DNA from: Photorhabdus namnaonensis
GTDB lineage: Bacteria > Pseudomonadota > Gammaproteobacteria > Enterobacterales > Enterobacteriaceae
NCBI RefSeq assembly: GCF_001684335.1
Contig: NZ_LOIC01000061.1
Coordinates: forward strand, 188,155-252,154
Length of the DNA stretch: 64,000 nucleotides
Direction of reading: 5' to 3'
A program made the translations under genes and the position numbers. This document shows positions 9,711-21,284 of this stretch, piece by piece. The notes below the pieces were generated by a model, which did not search any database, was not told the origin of the DNA, and saw only the letters and a list, made by a program, of their open reading frames with translations. Position 1 is the stretch's first letter. The number at the start of each line of letters is the position of its first letter.

Positions 9711-10484
9711 ATGACAGAAAAGCTGAATGAACCTGTAGATGTCATGGCTATTCCTGCGAGTATCTCTTTTCGTAACGAATTATTCAGTGCGAATACAGAA
9801 TGTTTACGTCATGTCCATTCATTTGGGCAACTTATTTATGTCGTTTGTGGCGTAATGGCAATGAGTGTTGGGGAACAACATTTTTTGGCTCCACCACAAT
9901 TTTGTGTCTGGATACCGGAAGGAATAGAACATTCGGGTTATAGCAAAAAGGCCATGCGATTTAGGGCAATAGATATCTCTCCTCGGTGGGGAAAATTATT
10001 ACCAGAGCAACCTTGTATTATCCGGCTAAGTCCAATATTCAATATCATTATGGCTGATTGTTTTGAACGTGGCTTGAAGGTGCCGGAAACAGAGCAGGAT
10101 TTGCGGTTAGCTCAGGTGCTGATTGATCAATTGGTCCAGTCTCCTGTGCAATATACCTATCTGCCTTCATCTAAAGATAAACTTTTGGCGCCGATATTAC
10201 AGGAACTTGAACATAATCCTGCTGATAATAGATCATTAGCACAATGGGCAAAACGGTGTTATACCTCGGAACGTACGTTGTCACGGCGTTGCCGACAAGA
10301 ATTGGGAATGTCATTTCGTGAGTGGCGGCAACGGTTACGGTTTTTGCATGCTATTTCCTTATTGGAACAAGGGAAAACAGTGAATGAAGTCGCTTTTGAT
10401 GTGGGTTATAGCTCATCTTCTGCTTTTATTGCAGTGTTTCAGCAATTGGCGGGTACGACACCGGACCGTTTCAGGAAAAGTTAA
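9711..10484 (+). CDS. AraC-family transcriptional regulator
   Basis: A 257-aa regulator with an N-terminal cupin-like sensing domain (RHVHSFGQLIYVVCG near residue 35, then FCVWIPEGIEHSG) and a C-terminal AraC helix-turn-helix pair ending in VAFDVGYSSSSAFIAVFQQL and TTPDRFRKS. The H-x-H pattern in the cupin is typical of the YkgD/NimR-like class. It is transcribed away from the EamA exporter across an 87-base gap, so it probably controls that gene. The ligand is unknown. Confidence 0.87.
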   Translation: MTEKLNEPVDVMAIPASISFRNELFSANTECLRHVHSFGQLIYVVCGVMAMSVGEQHFLAPPQFCVWIPEGIEHSGYSKKAMRFRAIDISPRWGKLLPEQPCIIRLSPIFNIIMADCFERGLKVPETEQDLRLAQVLIDQLVQSPVQYTYLPSSKDKLLAPILQELEHNPADNRSLAQWAKRCYTSERTLSRRCRQELGMSFREWRQRLRFLHAISLLEQGKTVNEVAFDVGYSSSSAFIAVFQQLAGTTPDRFRKS

Positions 10485-10573
10485 TAATAAAAGAAACCGT
10501 TATTATGGGTTTTGTTATGATTAAATGGCAGAATAGTTAGCTACGTCCGTTTTACGCCACAGGATGGAATTAA

Positions 10574-11701
10574 GTGAAGATTCTGGTTGATGAAAATATG
10601 CCTTATGCTGAACAACTATTTCAGCCATTGGGGGATGTGCAAGCTATTCCGGGGCGTCCGGTGCCGAAAGGTGTACTAGATAATGCGGACGCATTTATGG
10701 TTCGCTCGGTGACTAAGGTCAATGAGGAATTATTGAAAAGTAGCACAATAAAATTTATCGGCACGGCTACCGCAGGGACTGACCATGTGGATCAGTCGTG
10801 GTTATCGCAGGCAGGAATTGGGTTTTCAGCGGCGCCGGGATGTAATGCCATTGCTGTGGTTGAATACGTTTTCTCTGCATTAATGTTGCTGGCTGAACGT
10901 GATAGTTTTGAGCTTAAAGATAAAGTTGTCGGAATTATTGGTGTCGGTAATGTCGGCAGTAGACTGGCGGAACGGTTAGCTGTTCTTGGTGTGCGGACAC
11001 TTTTATGTGATCCGCCAAGAGCTGCCAGAGGGGATGTTGGTGACTTTTGGCCGTTGGAGAAACTGGTTAAAGAGGCGGATATTCTGACATTCCACACGCC
11101 ATTGAATACATCGGGTCCATATAAAACCCACCATTTAGTGGATGCTGAATTATTGTCAGCTTTGCCGGATAATTGCATATTGATTAACGCCAGCCGCGGC
11201 GAGGTTGTCAATAATCAAGCATTGCTTACCGAGTTAAAACGCGGCAAGAAACTCAGTGTTGTTCTGGATGTTTGGGAGCCGGAGCCTGATTTATCCCTGC
11301 CATTACTGAAATTAGTTGATATTGGTACACCGCATATCGCAGGTTATACCCTCGAAGGTAAAGCGCGTGGTACTACACAGGTATTTGAAGCTTACTGCGG
11401 ATTCCTCGGTCACCCTCGCAAAGTGGCTTTATCTGATCTATTGCCGGAACCGGATTTCAGCCGGGTTACCCTGCATGGAAATGTGACTCAAAGCACACTG
11501 AAGCGGTTGATGCATTTAGTGTATGATGTGCGCCGCGATGATATGCCATTACGGCAAGCGGCCGGTCAAAAAGGGCAATTTGATTATCTGCGCAAGAACT
11601 ATTTAGAACGCCGGGAATGGTCATCCCTGACTGTGTGTTGTGATAACAGAGAGAGTGCTGAATTGTTAGCCGCTCTTGGTTTCAGCACAGAACTGATTTA
11701 A
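10574..11701 (+). CDS. pdxB: Erythronate-4-phosphate dehydrogenase
   Basis: PdxB oxidises 4-phosphoerythronate in the DXP-dependent pyridoxal phosphate pathway. The 375-aa product is of family length. It has the NAD-binding glycine motif [12 protein letters not shown] (about residues 118-129), catalytic R208 in NASRGEVV and the catalytic His near 254 in TPHIAGYT, followed by the PdxB C-terminal dimerisation domain. The start is GTG at 10574, preceded by AGGATGG. It is the first gene of the block running to truA, as in E. coli. Confidence 0.95.
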   Translation: MKILVDENMPYAEQLFQPLGDVQAIPGRPVPKGVLDNADAFMVRSVTKVNEELLKSSTIKFIGTATAGTDHVDQSWLSQAGIGFSAAPGCNAIAVVEYVFSALMLLAERDSFELKDKVVGIIGVGNVGSRLAERLAVLGVRTLLCDPPRAARGDVGDFWPLEKLVKEADILTFHTPLNTSGPYKTHHLVDAELLSALPDNCILINASRGEVVNNQALLTELKRGKKLSVVLDVWEPEPDLSLPLLKLVDIGTPHIAGYTLEGKARGTTQVFEAYCGFLGHPRKVALSDLLPEPDFSRVTLHGNVTQSTLKRLMHLVYDVRRDDMPLRQAAGQKGQFDYLRKNYLERREWSSLTVCCDNRESAELLAALGFSTELI

Positions 11702-11752
11702 TTCGTGTAGAAATATATCTGCATGTCAGAAATATAGATGGAGAAAACCAAC

Positions 11753-12763
11753 ATGTCAGAAGGTTGGAATATTGCCCTGTTGGGTGCGACAGGGGCAGTA
11801 GGTGAAGCGATATTGGCGTTATTACAAGAGCGTCAGTTTCCCGTTGGTGAATTGTATCCTCTCGCCAGTGAGCGCAGTGCCGGTGAAAGCCTGCGTTTTA
11901 ATGGTAAAAATTTTTTTGTTGGCGATGCCGCTGATTTTGACTGGTCACAGGTACAACTCGCTTTTTTCGTGGCTGGATTAGAAGCCACGGCACGATATGT
12001 TGAAAAAGCGACAGAAGAAGGTTGTCTGGTGATTGATAGCAGTGGGTTGTTTGCTATGGAACCGGATGTACCTTTAGTTGTTCCGGGTGTTAACCCTCAT
12101 GCATTGGCGGATTATCGCAATCGTAATATTATCGCTTTGGCGGATAATATGACCAGTCAGGTACTGACAGCCATTAAACCGCTGGTGGATACTGCTGGAA
12201 TTGCACGTTTGCATTTGACTAATCTGTTCTCTGTTTCCGTTCATGGCAAGGCGGCGGTTGATGAATTAGCCGGGCAGAGCGCTCGTTTACTTAACGGCAT
12301 CCCACCGGAGCCAGGCCGTTTCAGTAAACAACTGGCATTTAATCTCTTGCCGTTGCCAACAGATGTTGAAGGTTCTGTGAGTGAAGAGCGTCGCCTTGTG
12401 GATCAAATACGCAAAGTTTTACAGGATGAGGGACTACCCATTTCAGTGAGTTGCGTTCAGTCTTCTGTTTTTTATGGTAATGCTCAGGTCGTTCATTTGG
12501 AAACCTTGCGTCCGGTCGGAGTGGAAGAAGCTCGAGAAGAATTAGAGCGGATGGTTGATATTAACGTTGCAGATGAAGGCGATTATCCGACGCCGGTGAC
12601 AGAAGCATCAGGTAATGATGCGCTGAGTATTGGTTGTCTGCGCCATGATTATGGTATGCCGGAAGTATTACAATTCTGGTCTGTGGCCGACAACATCCGA
12701 TTTGGTGGTGCATTAATGGCTGTTGAGATAGCGGAAAAACTGATTCAGGAGCAATTTTACTGA
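11753..12763 (+). CDS. usg: USG-1 protein, aspartate-semialdehyde dehydrogenase homologue
   Basis: The 336-aa product begins [20 protein letters not shown], matching the enterobacterial Usg start. It shares the fold of aspartate-semialdehyde dehydrogenase (GATGAVG NADP motif, [21 protein letters not shown] at the end). The position of the ASADH catalytic Cys appears replaced (ADNMTSQ where ASADH has a Cys motif), in line with Usg proteins having no proven ASADH activity. GGAG lies 9 bases before the ATG at 11753, so I preferred this to the in-frame ATG at 11738. The stop overlaps the truA start by one base, indicating translational coupling. Confidence 0.92.
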   Translation: MSEGWNIALLGATGAVGEAILALLQERQFPVGELYPLASERSAGESLRFNGKNFFVGDAADFDWSQVQLAFFVAGLEATARYVEKATEEGCLVIDSSGLFAMEPDVPLVVPGVNPHALADYRNRNIIALADNMTSQVLTAIKPLVDTAGIARLHLTNLFSVSVHGKAAVDELAGQSARLLNGIPPEPGRFSKQLAFNLLPLPTDVEGSVSEERRLVDQIRKVLQDEGLPISVSCVQSSVFYGNAQVVHLETLRPVGVEEAREELERMVDINVADEGDYPTPVTEASGNDALSIGCLRHDYGMPEVLQFWSVADNIRFGGALMAVEIAEKLIQEQFY

Positions 12764-13599
12764 TGTTCGGTACAGAACAAACGGAATCTGTGCCAGGTTC
12801 AAAAATGAAAATTGCATTGGGCATTGAGTACGATGGCAGCCGATATTATGGCTGGCAACGTCAGCAAGAAGTGAAAAGTGTTCAAGGATGCCTTGAGGAA
12901 GCATTATCAAAAGTCGCCGATGAATCTGTATCAGTATTTTGTGCTGGTCGGACCGATGCTGGAGTACATGCGACAGGGCAAGTTGTGCATTTTGAAACGG
13001 CTGTTCAGCGCAAGGATGCCGCATGGACAATGGGTGTGAACGTACACTTACCGCCGGATATTGCTGTTCGTTGGGTAAAAACCGTGGATGAGAGTTTCCA
13101 TGCCCGTTTTAGTGCGACTGCCCGACGATACCGTTACATTATTTTTAATCATCGTTACCGTCCGGCAGTGCTGGCCAATGGCGTGACCCATTTTCACTAT
13201 CCACTGGATGAAAAGCGGATGCATCAGGCAGCGCAATGTTTGTTAGGGGAAAATGATTTTACCTCTTTCCGTGCAGTGCAATGCCAATCTAAAACACCTT
13301 GGCGTAATGTAATGCACATTAATGTCAACCGTTATGGGCATTATGTTGTCATAGATATTAAAGCCAATGCTTTTGTACATCATATGGTGCGTAATATAGC
13401 CGGTAGCCTGATGGAAATTGGTTGTGGGAATCAGGATATTAACTGGATGGCCCAGTTGCTTGCTTTAAAAGACCGGACGAAAGCCGCTGCGACGGCAAAA
13501 GCGGCAGGGTTGTATTTGGTTGCGGTTGATTATCCGGCGCAATTTGATTTGCCTGGCGCTGCTATGGGACCTCTGTTTTTGGCAGATGATCTGATTTAA
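12763..13599 (+). CDS. truA: tRNA pseudouridine(38-40) synthase
   Basis: TruA isomerises uridines 38-40 in the anticodon arm of many tRNAs. The 278-aa product contains the catalytic Asp D65 in [14 protein letters not shown], plus [17 protein letters not shown] and the C-terminal [13 protein letters not shown] region typical of the family. The start ATG overlaps the usg stop codon. An internal ATG at 12805 would remove 14 residues, but the longer form agrees with the usual N-terminal extension before [10 protein letters not shown]. Confidence 0.95.
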   Translation: MFGTEQTESVPGSKMKIALGIEYDGSRYYGWQRQQEVKSVQGCLEEALSKVADESVSVFCAGRTDAGVHATGQVVHFETAVQRKDAAWTMGVNVHLPPDIAVRWVKTVDESFHARFSATARRYRYIIFNHRYRPAVLANGVTHFHYPLDEKRMHQAAQCLLGENDFTSFRAVQCQSKTPWRNVMHINVNRYGHYVVIDIKANAFVHHMVRNIAGSLMEIGCGNQDINWMAQLLALKDRTKAAATAKAAGLYLVAVDYPAQFDLPGAAMGPLFLADDLI

Positions 13600-13643
13600 C
13601 ATTTGTTAGTTGCCGACACGGATGTTTTGGCATCGCGGGGAAT

Positions 13644-14336
13644 ATGATGGAATTTCTGACTCATTTTGTTGATTTTGCTAAATTTATTATTGATTTCATT
13701 CTCCATATTGACATTCATTTAGCCGAACTGGTCGCACGATATGGTCATTGGGTGTATGGCATTCTGTTTCTGATTTTATTTTGTGAAACAGGATTAGTGA
13801 TTACGCCGTTTCTGCCGGGAGATTCGCTGTTATTTGTCGCCGGTGCTTTAGCGGCTTTGGACTCAAATGATCTGAATGTACATCTCATGGTGGTGTTGAT
13901 GATTATTGCGGCTGTTATTGGCGATGCTGTGAACTATGCTATTGGTCGCATTTTTGGCGAAAGATTATTTATTAATCCAAATTCAAAAATTTTCCGTCGC
14001 AGTTATTTAGATAAAACACATGAGTTTTATGAAAAACATGGTGGGAAGGCAATTATTTTGGCGAGATTTGTACCGATTATCAGAACATTCGCACCATTTG
14101 TTGCAGGTATGGGGAAAATGTCTTATCGTCGTTTTGCTGCTTATAACGTGATTGGCGCACTAGTTTGGGTACTGTTATTCACCTATTCTGGTTATATATT
14201 CGGTGATATGCCAATGGTACAACAGAATTTGAAACTGTTGATTGTCGCTATCATCTTTATCTCAATCCTGCCCGGAGTGATTGAAATTTGGCGTCATCGT
14301 CGTGCGGTGATGAAGCAGAATAGTGATAACCGGTAA
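13644..14336 (+). CDS. dedA: DedA-family inner-membrane protein
   Basis: A 230-aa polytopic protein of the DedA/SNARE-associated family, implicated in lipid carrier (undecaprenyl phosphate) flipping and envelope integrity. Family signatures are the re-entrant stretches [19 protein letters not shown] and [15 protein letters not shown], then [19 protein letters not shown]. The last is the conserved FxR/GxxxG region with key Arg residues. Two ATGs are adjacent (13644 and 13647); GGGG is 6 bases from the second. It sits between truA and accD as in E. coli. Confidence 0.94.
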   Translation: MMEFLTHFVDFAKFIIDFILHIDIHLAELVARYGHWVYGILFLILFCETGLVITPFLPGDSLLFVAGALAALDSNDLNVHLMVVLMIIAAVIGDAVNYAIGRIFGERLFINPNSKIFRRSYLDKTHEFYEKHGGKAIILARFVPIIRTFAPFVAGMGKMSYRRFAAYNVIGALVWVLLFTYSGYIFGDMPMVQQNLKLLIVAIIFISILPGVIEIWRHRRAVMKQNSDNR

Positions 14337-14439
14337 CAGGTTTGAGCAGTTTTTTATCCACACTGTAATAGCATTGTGGTTTAATGGCACACAAATAACA
14401 AAACTGGCATAAGCCAGATTCAGACGGAAAGATCATTCA

Positions 14440-15384
14440 ATGAGCTGGATTGAAAAAATTCTTAATAAAAGCAACATTACCCAAACTCGTAAAGCGAATA
14501 TTCCAGAAGGGGTTTGGACTAAATGTGATAGTTGCAGTCAGGTGCTCTACCGTGCTGAGCTAGAGCGCAATCTTGAGGTTTGCCCTAAATGTGATCATCA
14601 CATGCGTATTTCGGCGCGTACCCGATTGGCGACATTTCTTGATGAAGGAGCAACGACGGAATTAGGAGGGGAATTAGAGCCAAAAGATATTCTTAAATTC
14701 CGCGATTCCAAAAAGTATAAAGATCGTATATCAGCGGCGCAGAAACAAACCCAAGAGAAAGATGCCCTGATCGTGATGAAAGGCACTCTGAGTGGTATGC
14801 CAGTTGTTGTTGCTGCTTTTGAATTTGCATTTATGGGCGGTTCTATGGCTTCGGTTGTTGGAGCCCGTTTTGTCCGTGCCATAGAACAAGCGTTGGCAGA
14901 CAATTGTCCTCTGATTTGTTTTTCTGCCAGTGGCGGCGCTCGTATGCAAGAGGCATTGATGTCATTGATGCAGATGGCGAAAACCAGTGCCGCTTTAGCA
15001 AAAATGCAAGAACGTGGTTTGCCTTATATCTCTGTCATGACCGATCCGACAATGGGCGGTGTTTCGGCAAGTCTGGCGATGTTAGGTGATATCAATATTG
15101 CTGAACCAAAGGCATTGATTGGTTTTGCCGGGCCAAGAGTTATTGAGCAGACTGTCCGTGAAAAATTACCGTCCGGTTTCCAGCGTAGTGAGTTTTTGCT
15201 GGAAAAGGGAGCGATTGACATGATTGTTCGTCGTCCTGAAATGCGTGACACACTTGCCAGTTTACTTTCTAAACTCACTCATCAGTCGCAGCCAGGTACT
15301 AAGCCAATTGTTGCTGAATTTGTGGCAGAACCCGCTGATGTCGAGGCGGATATTCAAATAAACACCAATAAAGAAGATGTCTGA
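14440..15384 (+). CDS. accD: Acetyl-CoA carboxylase, carboxyltransferase beta subunit
   Basis: AccD with AccA transfers the carboxyl group from carboxybiotin to acetyl-CoA, giving malonyl-CoA. The 314-aa product has the N-terminal four-Cys zinc ribbon (C29, C32, C48, C51) and the crotonase-like core with [18 protein letters not shown] and [17 protein letters not shown]. The 3' end overlaps folC by 8 bases. Confidence 0.96.
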   Translation: MSWIEKILNKSNITQTRKANIPEGVWTKCDSCSQVLYRAELERNLEVCPKCDHHMRISARTRLATFLDEGATTELGGELEPKDILKFRDSKKYKDRISAAQKQTQEKDALIVMKGTLSGMPVVVAAFEFAFMGGSMASVVGARFVRAIEQALADNCPLICFSASGGARMQEALMSLMQMAKTSAALAKMQERGLPYISVMTDPTMGGVSASLAMLGDINIAEPKALIGFAGPRVIEQTVREKLPSGFQRSEFLLEKGAIDMIVRRPEMRDTLASLLSKLTHQSQPGTKPIVAEFVAEPADVEADIQINTNKEDV

Positions 15385-16675
15385 CACTTTACAAATTCCT
15401 CGAGCCACGTCGCCATTGATGACGTGGCTTTCCTATCTTGGGAACCTGCACACTAAGGCCATTGATATGGGGCTTGAGCGTGTGGGGAAGCTTGCCCAAA
15501 CGTTAGAATTGGTTAATCCTGCGCCTAAGGTGATCACTGTATCCGGGACTAATGGCAAAGGAACCACCTGTTGCACGATAGAATCTATTTTGTTGGCGTC
15601 CGGGCTGAGAGTGGGTGTTTACAGCTCTCCGCATCTTGTACGTTATACCGAAAGAGTGCGTATTCAGGGGAAAGAGTTACCTGAACAGGAATTCTGTCGT
15701 GTATTTGCGGATATTGAATCTCGTCGCGGCGATATTTCACTCACTTATTTTGAATATGGCACATTGGCGGCTTTGCAACTGTTTAAACAAGCTTGTCTGG
15801 ATGTGGTCATCTTAGAAGTAGGCTTAGGTGGGCGGTTGGATGCGACAAATATTGTAGATGCCGATATTGCCGCTATTACCAGCATTGCACTTGATCATAT
15901 TGATTGGTTGGGGTCGGACCGCGAGCATATTGGTCGTGAGAAGGCGGGGATTTTCCGTAAAGATCATTTTGCCGTAGTGGGTGAGCCGGATATGCCATCT
16001 TCTGTGGCGGAAGTTGCGGACGAATTAGGCGCCAAGTTGTTCCGTTGCGGCGTTGATTGGCGTTTCTCTCAACAGGATAAAAACTGGCTCTGGCAGTCTG
16101 ATGATAGGCTATTTAGCAATCTACCTTTGCCAAATGTTCCTCTGATGAATGCCGCGACGGCAATGGGAGTTATTTGTTGCCTGTTACGACAAGATGATAA
16201 AGTCAGCCGGGCTATTAATGAGAGCGCCATCCATCAAGGGCTGCAAAATGCACAGTTGCCGGGACGTTTCCAGATAGTTCGTGAAAATCCATTGTTGATC
16301 TTGGACGTGGCGCATAATCCCCATGCGGCGGCTTATCTGGTACAGAAACTGGCCCAATTACCTCGCCAACCGGGTAGCAGAATCCTGGGTGTCGTGGGTA
16401 TGTTAGGTGATAAAGATATTGCCGGTACACTGACTTGCCTGTCACAGCAAATAAATGAGTGGTATTGCGCTCCGTTGACTGAATTGCGTGGTGCGGACGC
16501 ACAGACATTGGCGCAGTATCTTGAACAGCCACGGCTATTTACTGATGTGGAAAGTGCCTGGCATCAGGCGATGGTTGATGCTGATGAGCAAGATATTGTT
16601 GTCGTTTGTGGTTCATTCCACACGGTAGCGCATGTCATGGAGGCTCTGGACAGGGAGAAGGGAAGTGGCAAGTAG
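15377..16675 (+). CDS. folC: Bifunctional dihydrofolate/folylpolyglutamate synthase
   Basis: FolC joins glutamate to dihydropteroate and then adds further glutamates to folates, in the Mur ligase fold. The 432-aa product has the P-loop SGTNGKGTT (about residues 53-61), [27 protein letters not shown] and the Mur-type C-domain with [10 protein letters not shown]. Start ATG at 15377 lies inside accD, and the 3' end overlaps dedD, so the genes are tightly coupled. Confidence 0.95.
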   Translation: MSDTLQIPRATSPLMTWLSYLGNLHTKAIDMGLERVGKLAQTLELVNPAPKVITVSGTNGKGTTCCTIESILLASGLRVGVYSSPHLVRYTERVRIQGKELPEQEFCRVFADIESRRGDISLTYFEYGTLAALQLFKQACLDVVILEVGLGGRLDATNIVDADIAAITSIALDHIDWLGSDREHIGREKAGIFRKDHFAVVGEPDMPSSVAEVADELGAKLFRCGVDWRFSQQDKNWLWQSDDRLFSNLPLPNVPLMNAATAMGVICCLLRQDDKVSRAINESAIHQGLQNAQLPGRFQIVRENPLLILDVAHNPHAAAYLVQKLAQLPRQPGSRILGVVGMLGDKDIAGTLTCLSQQINEWYCAPLTELRGADAQTLAQYLEQPRLFTDVESAWHQAMVDADEQDIVVVCGSFHTVAHVMEALDREKGSGK

Positions 16676-17348
16676 ATTTCAGAATCGTTTGGTTGGAACA
16701 ATTGTCTTGGTAGCATTGGGTGTTATTGTGCTGCCTGCGTTATTAGACGGCAACAAGAAATATAACGAAGATAAATTTGCATCAATTCCCTTGGTTCCAA
16801 AGCCTGGGGATGAGCAAGAAATTGAATCTATACCTCCTCTTAATCCACCAATATTATCAGTGCCTCTGGAAGATGAGACAGAGGCATTGCAACCAGAAAC
16901 ATTGGAGCAGCCGGAAATACCATTGGTTACTACTCCTAATCCCACGCTGATAGTCCCTCCTGTTGCTCAGCCAGAAGTGAAGCTTCAACCACAGATTAAG
17001 CTTGAACCAAAACCAGAGACTAAGCCGCTCGCTCCGGCGCTTAAACCTAAACCAGACATCAAGCCAGAGCAGAAACCTGAAGTTAAACCGGTTGAAACCG
17101 CCCCGCAAGGGCAGGCTTATATCGTACAACTGGGTGCTTTAAAAAATGCCGGAAAGGTAGATGAAATCGTTGCCAGATTACGTTTGTCCGGTTATCAGGT
17201 TTATACGGTTCCTTCATCTCCGGTTCAGGGGCAATTAACCAGAATATATGTTGGTCCGAATGCCTCTAAGCAACAACTTGACTCGGCATTATCAGAATTG
17301 AAAAGTTTGACTGGATTACAAGGGCAAGTAAGGAGTTATCGGCCATAA
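16665..17348 (+). CDS. dedD: Cell division protein DedD (SPOR domain)
   Basis: A 227-aa bitopic inner-membrane protein that localises to the septal ring and promotes constriction. It starts (GTG) [19 protein letters not shown], a short cytoplasmic tail and one membrane helix, then a long proline/lysine/glutamate-rich periplasmic linker (about residues 85-140). It ends with a SPOR domain (AYIVQLGALKNAGKVDEIVA to LTRIYVGP) that binds denuded glycan. The open frame begins at 16632, but AGGGAG lies just ahead of the GTG at 16665 and the conserved N-terminus begins there. Confidence 0.92.
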   Translation: MASRFQNRLVGTIVLVALGVIVLPALLDGNKKYNEDKFASIPLVPKPGDEQEIESIPPLNPPILSVPLEDETEALQPETLEQPEIPLVTTPNPTLIVPPVAQPEVKLQPQIKLEPKPETKPLAPALKPKPDIKPEQKPEVKPVETAPQGQAYIVQLGALKNAGKVDEIVARLRLSGYQVYTVPSSPVQGQLTRIYVGPNASKQQLDSALSELKSLTGLQGQVRSYRP

Positions 17349-17494
17349 TAGTTACCGATTGTAATAAAAAGTGGGCGATGCCTATGTGACGAATAGGACA
17401 ACGATCATGAAGAAGTAAATCTTAAGTGATTGCGGTGATGGTGATTACTCAAATTCGCCGTCCAATTATTTTCAGCGGGATAGGAAATCTTGCT

Positions 17495-17510
17495 ACGCAA
17501 ACGTTTTCGT
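17495..17510 (+). promoter_or_regulatory. PurR operator upstream of cvpA-purF
   Basis: ACGCAAACGTTTTCGT matches the enterobacterial PurR consensus (ACGCAAACGTTTTCNT) at all positions and lies 57 bases before cvpA, as in the E. coli cvpA-purF operon. Purine-responsive repression is inferred. Confidence 0.88.
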
Positions 17511-17566
17511 TTTCTGTTAGAATGCACTTGAAACGGATGCCGAGGTGTCTATTTTGGAATTAAAAC

Positions 17567-18073
17567 ATGGTTTGGATTGATTACGTTATTATCGCCATTA
17601 TTGGCTTCTCGGCATTAGTTAGCCTGATTCGTGGGTTTATTCGTGAGGCGTTATCGCTGGTTACTTGGGGATGTGCTTTCTTTGTGGCAAGCCATTTTTA
17701 TACTTACTTAGCGGTCTATTTCACCCGTTTTGAAGATGAATTGGTGCGTAATGGGATCGCTATTGCGTTGCTGTTTATTGCTACTTTGATTGTCGGTTCC
17801 GTGGTGAACTATGTGATAGGTTCTCTTGTGCAACGGACTGGATTGTCAGGTACTGATCGAGTATTGGGGGTCTGCTTTGGGGCATTGCGTGGTGTACTGA
17901 TTGTCGCGGCTATTCTGTTTTTTCTGGATACATTTACACCACTGGCTCGAAGTGAAGATTGGAAACAGTCACAATTGATCCCACAGTTCAGTCATATCAT
18001 TAGGTGGTTCTTTGACTACCTGCAAAATGCGTCAAGTTTCTTGCCGGAGAAATATACCTCTCCGTTTGGCTGA
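17567..18073 (+). CDS. cvpA: CvpA family membrane protein
   Basis: A 168-aa inner-membrane protein with four helices. It opens [20 protein letters not shown] and contains [20 protein letters not shown], both diagnostic of CvpA, first named for colicin V production and more recently linked to envelope and bile resistance. It is co-transcribed with purF; the last base of its TGA is the A of an in-frame upstream ATG of purF. Confidence 0.94.
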   Translation: MVWIDYVIIAIIGFSALVSLIRGFIREALSLVTWGCAFFVASHFYTYLAVYFTRFEDELVRNGIAIALLFIATLIVGSVVNYVIGSLVQRTGLSGTDRVLGVCFGALRGVLIVAAILFFLDTFTPLARSEDWKQSQLIPQFSHIIRWFFDYLQNASSFLPEKYTSPFG

Positions 18074-18087
18074 TGAGGAAAAACTAC

Positions 18088-19605
18088 ATGTGCGGTATTG
18101 TTGGTATCGTCGGTTTTACACCGGTTAACCAGTCGATTTATGATGCGTTGACGGTGCTTCAGCACCGTGGGCAAGATGCTGCGGGCATTGCCACTATTGA
18201 TGGTAACAATGGGTTTCGTTTACGCAAGGCCAATGGCTTAGTGAGAGACGTGTTTGAAGCCCGGCATATGCTGCGTTTACAGGGAACGATCGGGATTGGT
18301 CATGTTCGCTATCCGACAGCGGGCAGTTCCAGTGCATCGGAGGCTCAACCGTTTTATGTGAACTCTCCATTTGGTATTACATTGACACACAATGGTAATT
18401 TGACGAATGCTCATGAGTTGAAGAAAAAACTGTTTGAGGATGCCCGTCGCCATGTGAATACCACGTCAGATTCTGAGATTTTGCTCAATGTTTTTGCTAG
18501 TGAACTAGATTGCTTCCAGCATTATCCATTGGAGCCTGACAATATTTTTGCGGCAGTAGCGGCAATGCATAAACAGGTGAGTGGTGCTTATGCCTGCATT
18601 GCGATGATTATTGGTCATGGATTAGTGGCTTTCCGTGATCCGCATGGTATTCGTCCGTTGGTTTTAGGTAAGCGTACCTTGGATGATGGCCGTAATGAAT
18701 ATATGGTCGCTTCTGAAAGCGTTGCATTGGATACGCTAGGCTTTGAATTCCTACGGGATGTCGCATCAGGTGAAGCAATTTATATTACTGAACAAGGTCA
18801 GCTATTTAGTCGTCAATGTGCTGAAAATCCTTCTCTGACCCCCTGCTTATTTGAATTTGTCTATTTAGCTCGCCCAGATTCTTTTATTGATAAAATTTCG
18901 GTTTATAACGCTCGCATACGGATGGGGCATAAACTGGGGGCCAAAATCGCCCGTGAATGGGAAGATTTGCATATTGATGTGGTGATTCCAATCCCCGAAA
19001 CATCTTGCGATGTCGCGCTAGAAATTGCCCGCATACTCGGAAAACCTTATCGTCAGGGATTTGTGAAAAATCGCTATGTTGGCCGGACATTTATCATGCC
19101 TGGGCAACAGGAACGCCGGAAATCAGTCCGCCGTAAACTGAATGCTAATCGCGCGGAATTCCGTGATAAAAATGTGCTATTGGTGGACGACTCTATCGTA
19201 CGTGGTACAACGTCAGAACAGATTGTTGATATGGCGCGTGAAGCGGGCGCGAAGAGAGTTTATCTTGCTTCGGCAGCACCAGAAGTGCGTTTCCCGAATG
19301 TTTATGGCATTGATATGCCCAATGCAAATGAACTGATTGCTCACGGGCGTGAAGTGGATGAAATTCGTCAACTTATTGGTGCAGATGCATTGATATTTCA
19401 GGATTTAACCGATCTGATCGACGCTGTTCGTGAAGAAAACCCGGATATTGATGGGTTTGAGTGTTCAGTATTCAATGGTGTTTATGTTACCAAAGACGTC
19501 GACCAGACTTATCTCTATTATCTGGAGAATCTGCGTAAAGATGATGAAGTAAAGCTGAATAATCAGAATGAAATCGAAAACTTGGATATCTATAATGAAG
19601 GTTGA
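18088..19605 (+). CDS. purF: Amidophosphoribosyltransferase
   Basis: PurF commits PRPP to purine synthesis by transferring the glutamine amide to make phosphoribosylamine. The 505-aa product begins [10 protein letters not shown]; after Met removal Cys is the N-terminal nucleophile of the glutaminase domain, so the ATG at 18088 must be the start, not the in-frame ATG at 18073. AGGAAAAA precedes it. The glutaminase motif HRGQDAAGI and HNGNLTN are present, and the PRPP loop [14 protein letters not shown] (Asp 367/368) is intact. Downstream of cvpA under the PurR box. Confidence 0.97.
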   Translation: MCGIVGIVGFTPVNQSIYDALTVLQHRGQDAAGIATIDGNNGFRLRKANGLVRDVFEARHMLRLQGTIGIGHVRYPTAGSSSASEAQPFYVNSPFGITLTHNGNLTNAHELKKKLFEDARRHVNTTSDSEILLNVFASELDCFQHYPLEPDNIFAAVAAMHKQVSGAYACIAMIIGHGLVAFRDPHGIRPLVLGKRTLDDGRNEYMVASESVALDTLGFEFLRDVASGEAIYITEQGQLFSRQCAENPSLTPCLFEFVYLARPDSFIDKISVYNARIRMGHKLGAKIAREWEDLHIDVVIPIPETSCDVALEIARILGKPYRQGFVKNRYVGRTFIMPGQQERRKSVRRKLNANRAEFRDKNVLLVDDSIVRGTTSEQIVDMAREAGAKRVYLASAAPEVRFPNVYGIDMPNANELIAHGREVDEIRQLIGADALIFQDLTDLIDAVREENPDIDGFECSVFNGVYVTKDVDQTYLYYLENLRKDDEVKLNNQNEIENLDIYNEG

Positions 19606-19650
19606 TGGCCCTCGGGTTTAAATAGCTGTTCAGTGTTTGATGAGGAAAAA

Positions 19651-20235
19651 ATGAAAAGATTGATAGTAGGGCTTACAGGAGCAAGCGGGGCTATTTATGG
19701 CGTAAGGCTACTGCAAGTTTTACAACCAGTTGAAGGAATAGAGACACATCTGGTTATCAGTCGTTCCGCCCGCCAGACACTGGCGCTTGAAACAAATTAT
19801 AGTTTACGAGATGTGCAGGCGCTGGCTGATGTTGTGTATGACAGCAGAGATATTGCCGCTGCCATCTCTTCAGGTTCATTCAAAACTTCGGGCATGGTCA
19901 TTCTGCCATGCTCAATAAAAACCCTTTCAGGTATTGTTCACAGCTATACTGATGGATTAGTGACCAGAGCGGCAGATGTTGTATTAAAAGAAAGTCGTAA
20001 GTTAGTGCTTGGGGTGAGAGAAACGCCGTTGCATTTGGGGCATCTCAGGCTGATGACTCAAGCGGCGGAAATTGGCGCGGTGATTATGCCGCCTGTGCCT
20101 GCATTTTATCATCAGCCTCAACAGATTCAGGATATTATTGACCAGACAGTTAACCGAGTGCTTGATCAGTTTGATATTGAGCTGCCTCATGATCTATTTA
20201 CCCGCTGGCAAGGGGCTAAAAGCGTTGAGATTTAG
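19651..20235 (+). CDS. ubiX: Flavin prenyltransferase UbiX
   Basis: UbiX attaches a dimethylallyl group to FMN, making the prenyl-FMN cofactor of the UbiD decarboxylase in ubiquinone synthesis. The 194-aa product begins [20 protein letters not shown], with the FMN-binding GASGAIYG loop, then [17 protein letters not shown] and [13 protein letters not shown]. An in-frame ATG at 19633 is less likely because GAGGAAAAA stands directly before 19651. The 3' end overlaps the convergent yfcH by 20 bases. Confidence 0.94.
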   Translation: MKRLIVGLTGASGAIYGVRLLQVLQPVEGIETHLVISRSARQTLALETNYSLRDVQALADVVYDSRDIAAAISSGSFKTSGMVILPCSIKTLSGIVHSYTDGLVTRAADVVLKESRKLVLGVRETPLHLGHLRLMTQAAEIGAVIMPPVPAFYHQPQQIQDIIDQTVNRVLDQFDIELPHDLFTRWQGAKSVEI

Positions 20236-21130
20236 CATTTAGCAGGTCTTCAAATGCCTCTTTTAGCTGAAAATAGCGGAAGCCAAAACCCGCTTGTTCC
20301 AAGTTATGCGGTATGGCCTGTTGCCCGCCTAGTACCAGCGCTGAAGCTTCTCCCATCAGTAATTTCAGCACAAAAGCAGGTGTTCGAATAATGGCAGGGC
20401 GGTGCAATACTTCTCCCAGTGTTGCGGCAAATTGATCATTATGTACTGGATAAGGGGCGGTCATATTAAAAGGACCGCTCAAATCAGGCGTCATTAACAG
20501 GTAATAGATGCCATTCACCATATCGTCAATATGAATCCAGGGCAGATACTGTTTCCCGCTCCCCATAGGGCCGCCAAGCCCAAGACGGAACAGGGGAAGC
20601 ATTTTTTTCAGTGCTCCGCCGTTTTTTGCCAGTACAACACCAGTACGTAAAAGACACACCCGGGTTTTATCACTGGCTGCCTGTAATGCAAGTTGTTCCC
20701 ACTGCTTACATAGCTGATGAGTAAATTCATCATGAGGCGGCTCATGCTCTGTGACGACTGTTTGATTCTGATCCCCGTAATAGCCTACCGCAGAGCCGGA
20801 AATAAAGACTTCTGGTGGTGTCTGGCTGGCATTAATGAGCTTGCTGAGTTGCTCTGTCAATGTCCAGCGACTCTGGCACAGCTTCTCTTTTTGCGTTGAA
20901 GTCCATAGCTTGTTTGCTATGGGTTCGCCAGCAAGATTGATTACGGCATTAAAATCGTTGAGATCGGTTTTATCTTTCAGGCTGGTCCAGCATTCAGCTT
21001 GGTTGCTGAATAGAGAATAAACTTTTTGAGGTGAGCGGCTTAGAATAGTAATGGAATGGGATAAAGAAAGAAGTTGGCAAACCAGACGGCTACCAATCAA
21101 ACCTGTTCCGCCAGTGATTAAAATACGCAT
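20216..21130 (-). CDS. yfcH: Epimerase family protein YfcH (SDR39U1 type)
   Basis: A 304-aa atypical short-chain dehydrogenase/reductase. It has the N-terminal dinucleotide motif [11 protein letters not shown] (about residues 6-16), NLAGEPI and SGSAVGYYG in place of the usual YxxxK pattern, and the DUF1731-like C-terminus ([27 protein letters not shown]). The biological substrate is not known for this family. AGGAG stands 5 bases before the ATG at 21130, so I preferred it to the ATG two codons upstream. Confidence 0.88.
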   Translation of the reverse strand: MRILITGGTGLIGSRLVCQLLSLSHSITILSRSPQKVYSLFSNQAECWTSLKDKTDLNDFNAVINLAGEPIANKLWTSTQKEKLCQSRWTLTEQLSKLINASQTPPEVFISGSAVGYYGDQNQTVVTEHEPPHDEFTHQLCKQWEQLALQAASDKTRVCLLRTGVVLAKNGGALKKMLPLFRLGLGGPMGSGKQYLPWIHIDDMVNGIYYLLMTPDLSGPFNMTAPYPVHNDQFAATLGEVLHRPAIIRTPAFVLKLLMGEASALVLGGQQAIPHNLEQAGFGFRYFQLKEAFEDLLNAKSQRF

Positions 21131-21253
21131 AACCACTCCTATAATCTAAATTGTTGATATAAGAACTGTTGTTGATATAAAAACTATAGCATATAGCAGA
21201 GATATAAGGGCTGGTGGTTAAAGATATCGCTATCTGTCAGTCGGATCAAGTTT

Positions 21254-21276
21254 TGCGGGGAAATAGTTACCCCGCA
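21254..21276 (-). terminator. Hairpin after yfcG
   Basis: TGCGGGG and CCCCGCA form a 7-base GC-rich stem with a 9-base loop, 9 bases after the yfcG stop (minus strand). There is no long U-tract on that strand, so it may be a weak or Rho-assisted terminator. Confidence 0.4.
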
Positions 21277-21284
21277 GACAAGTA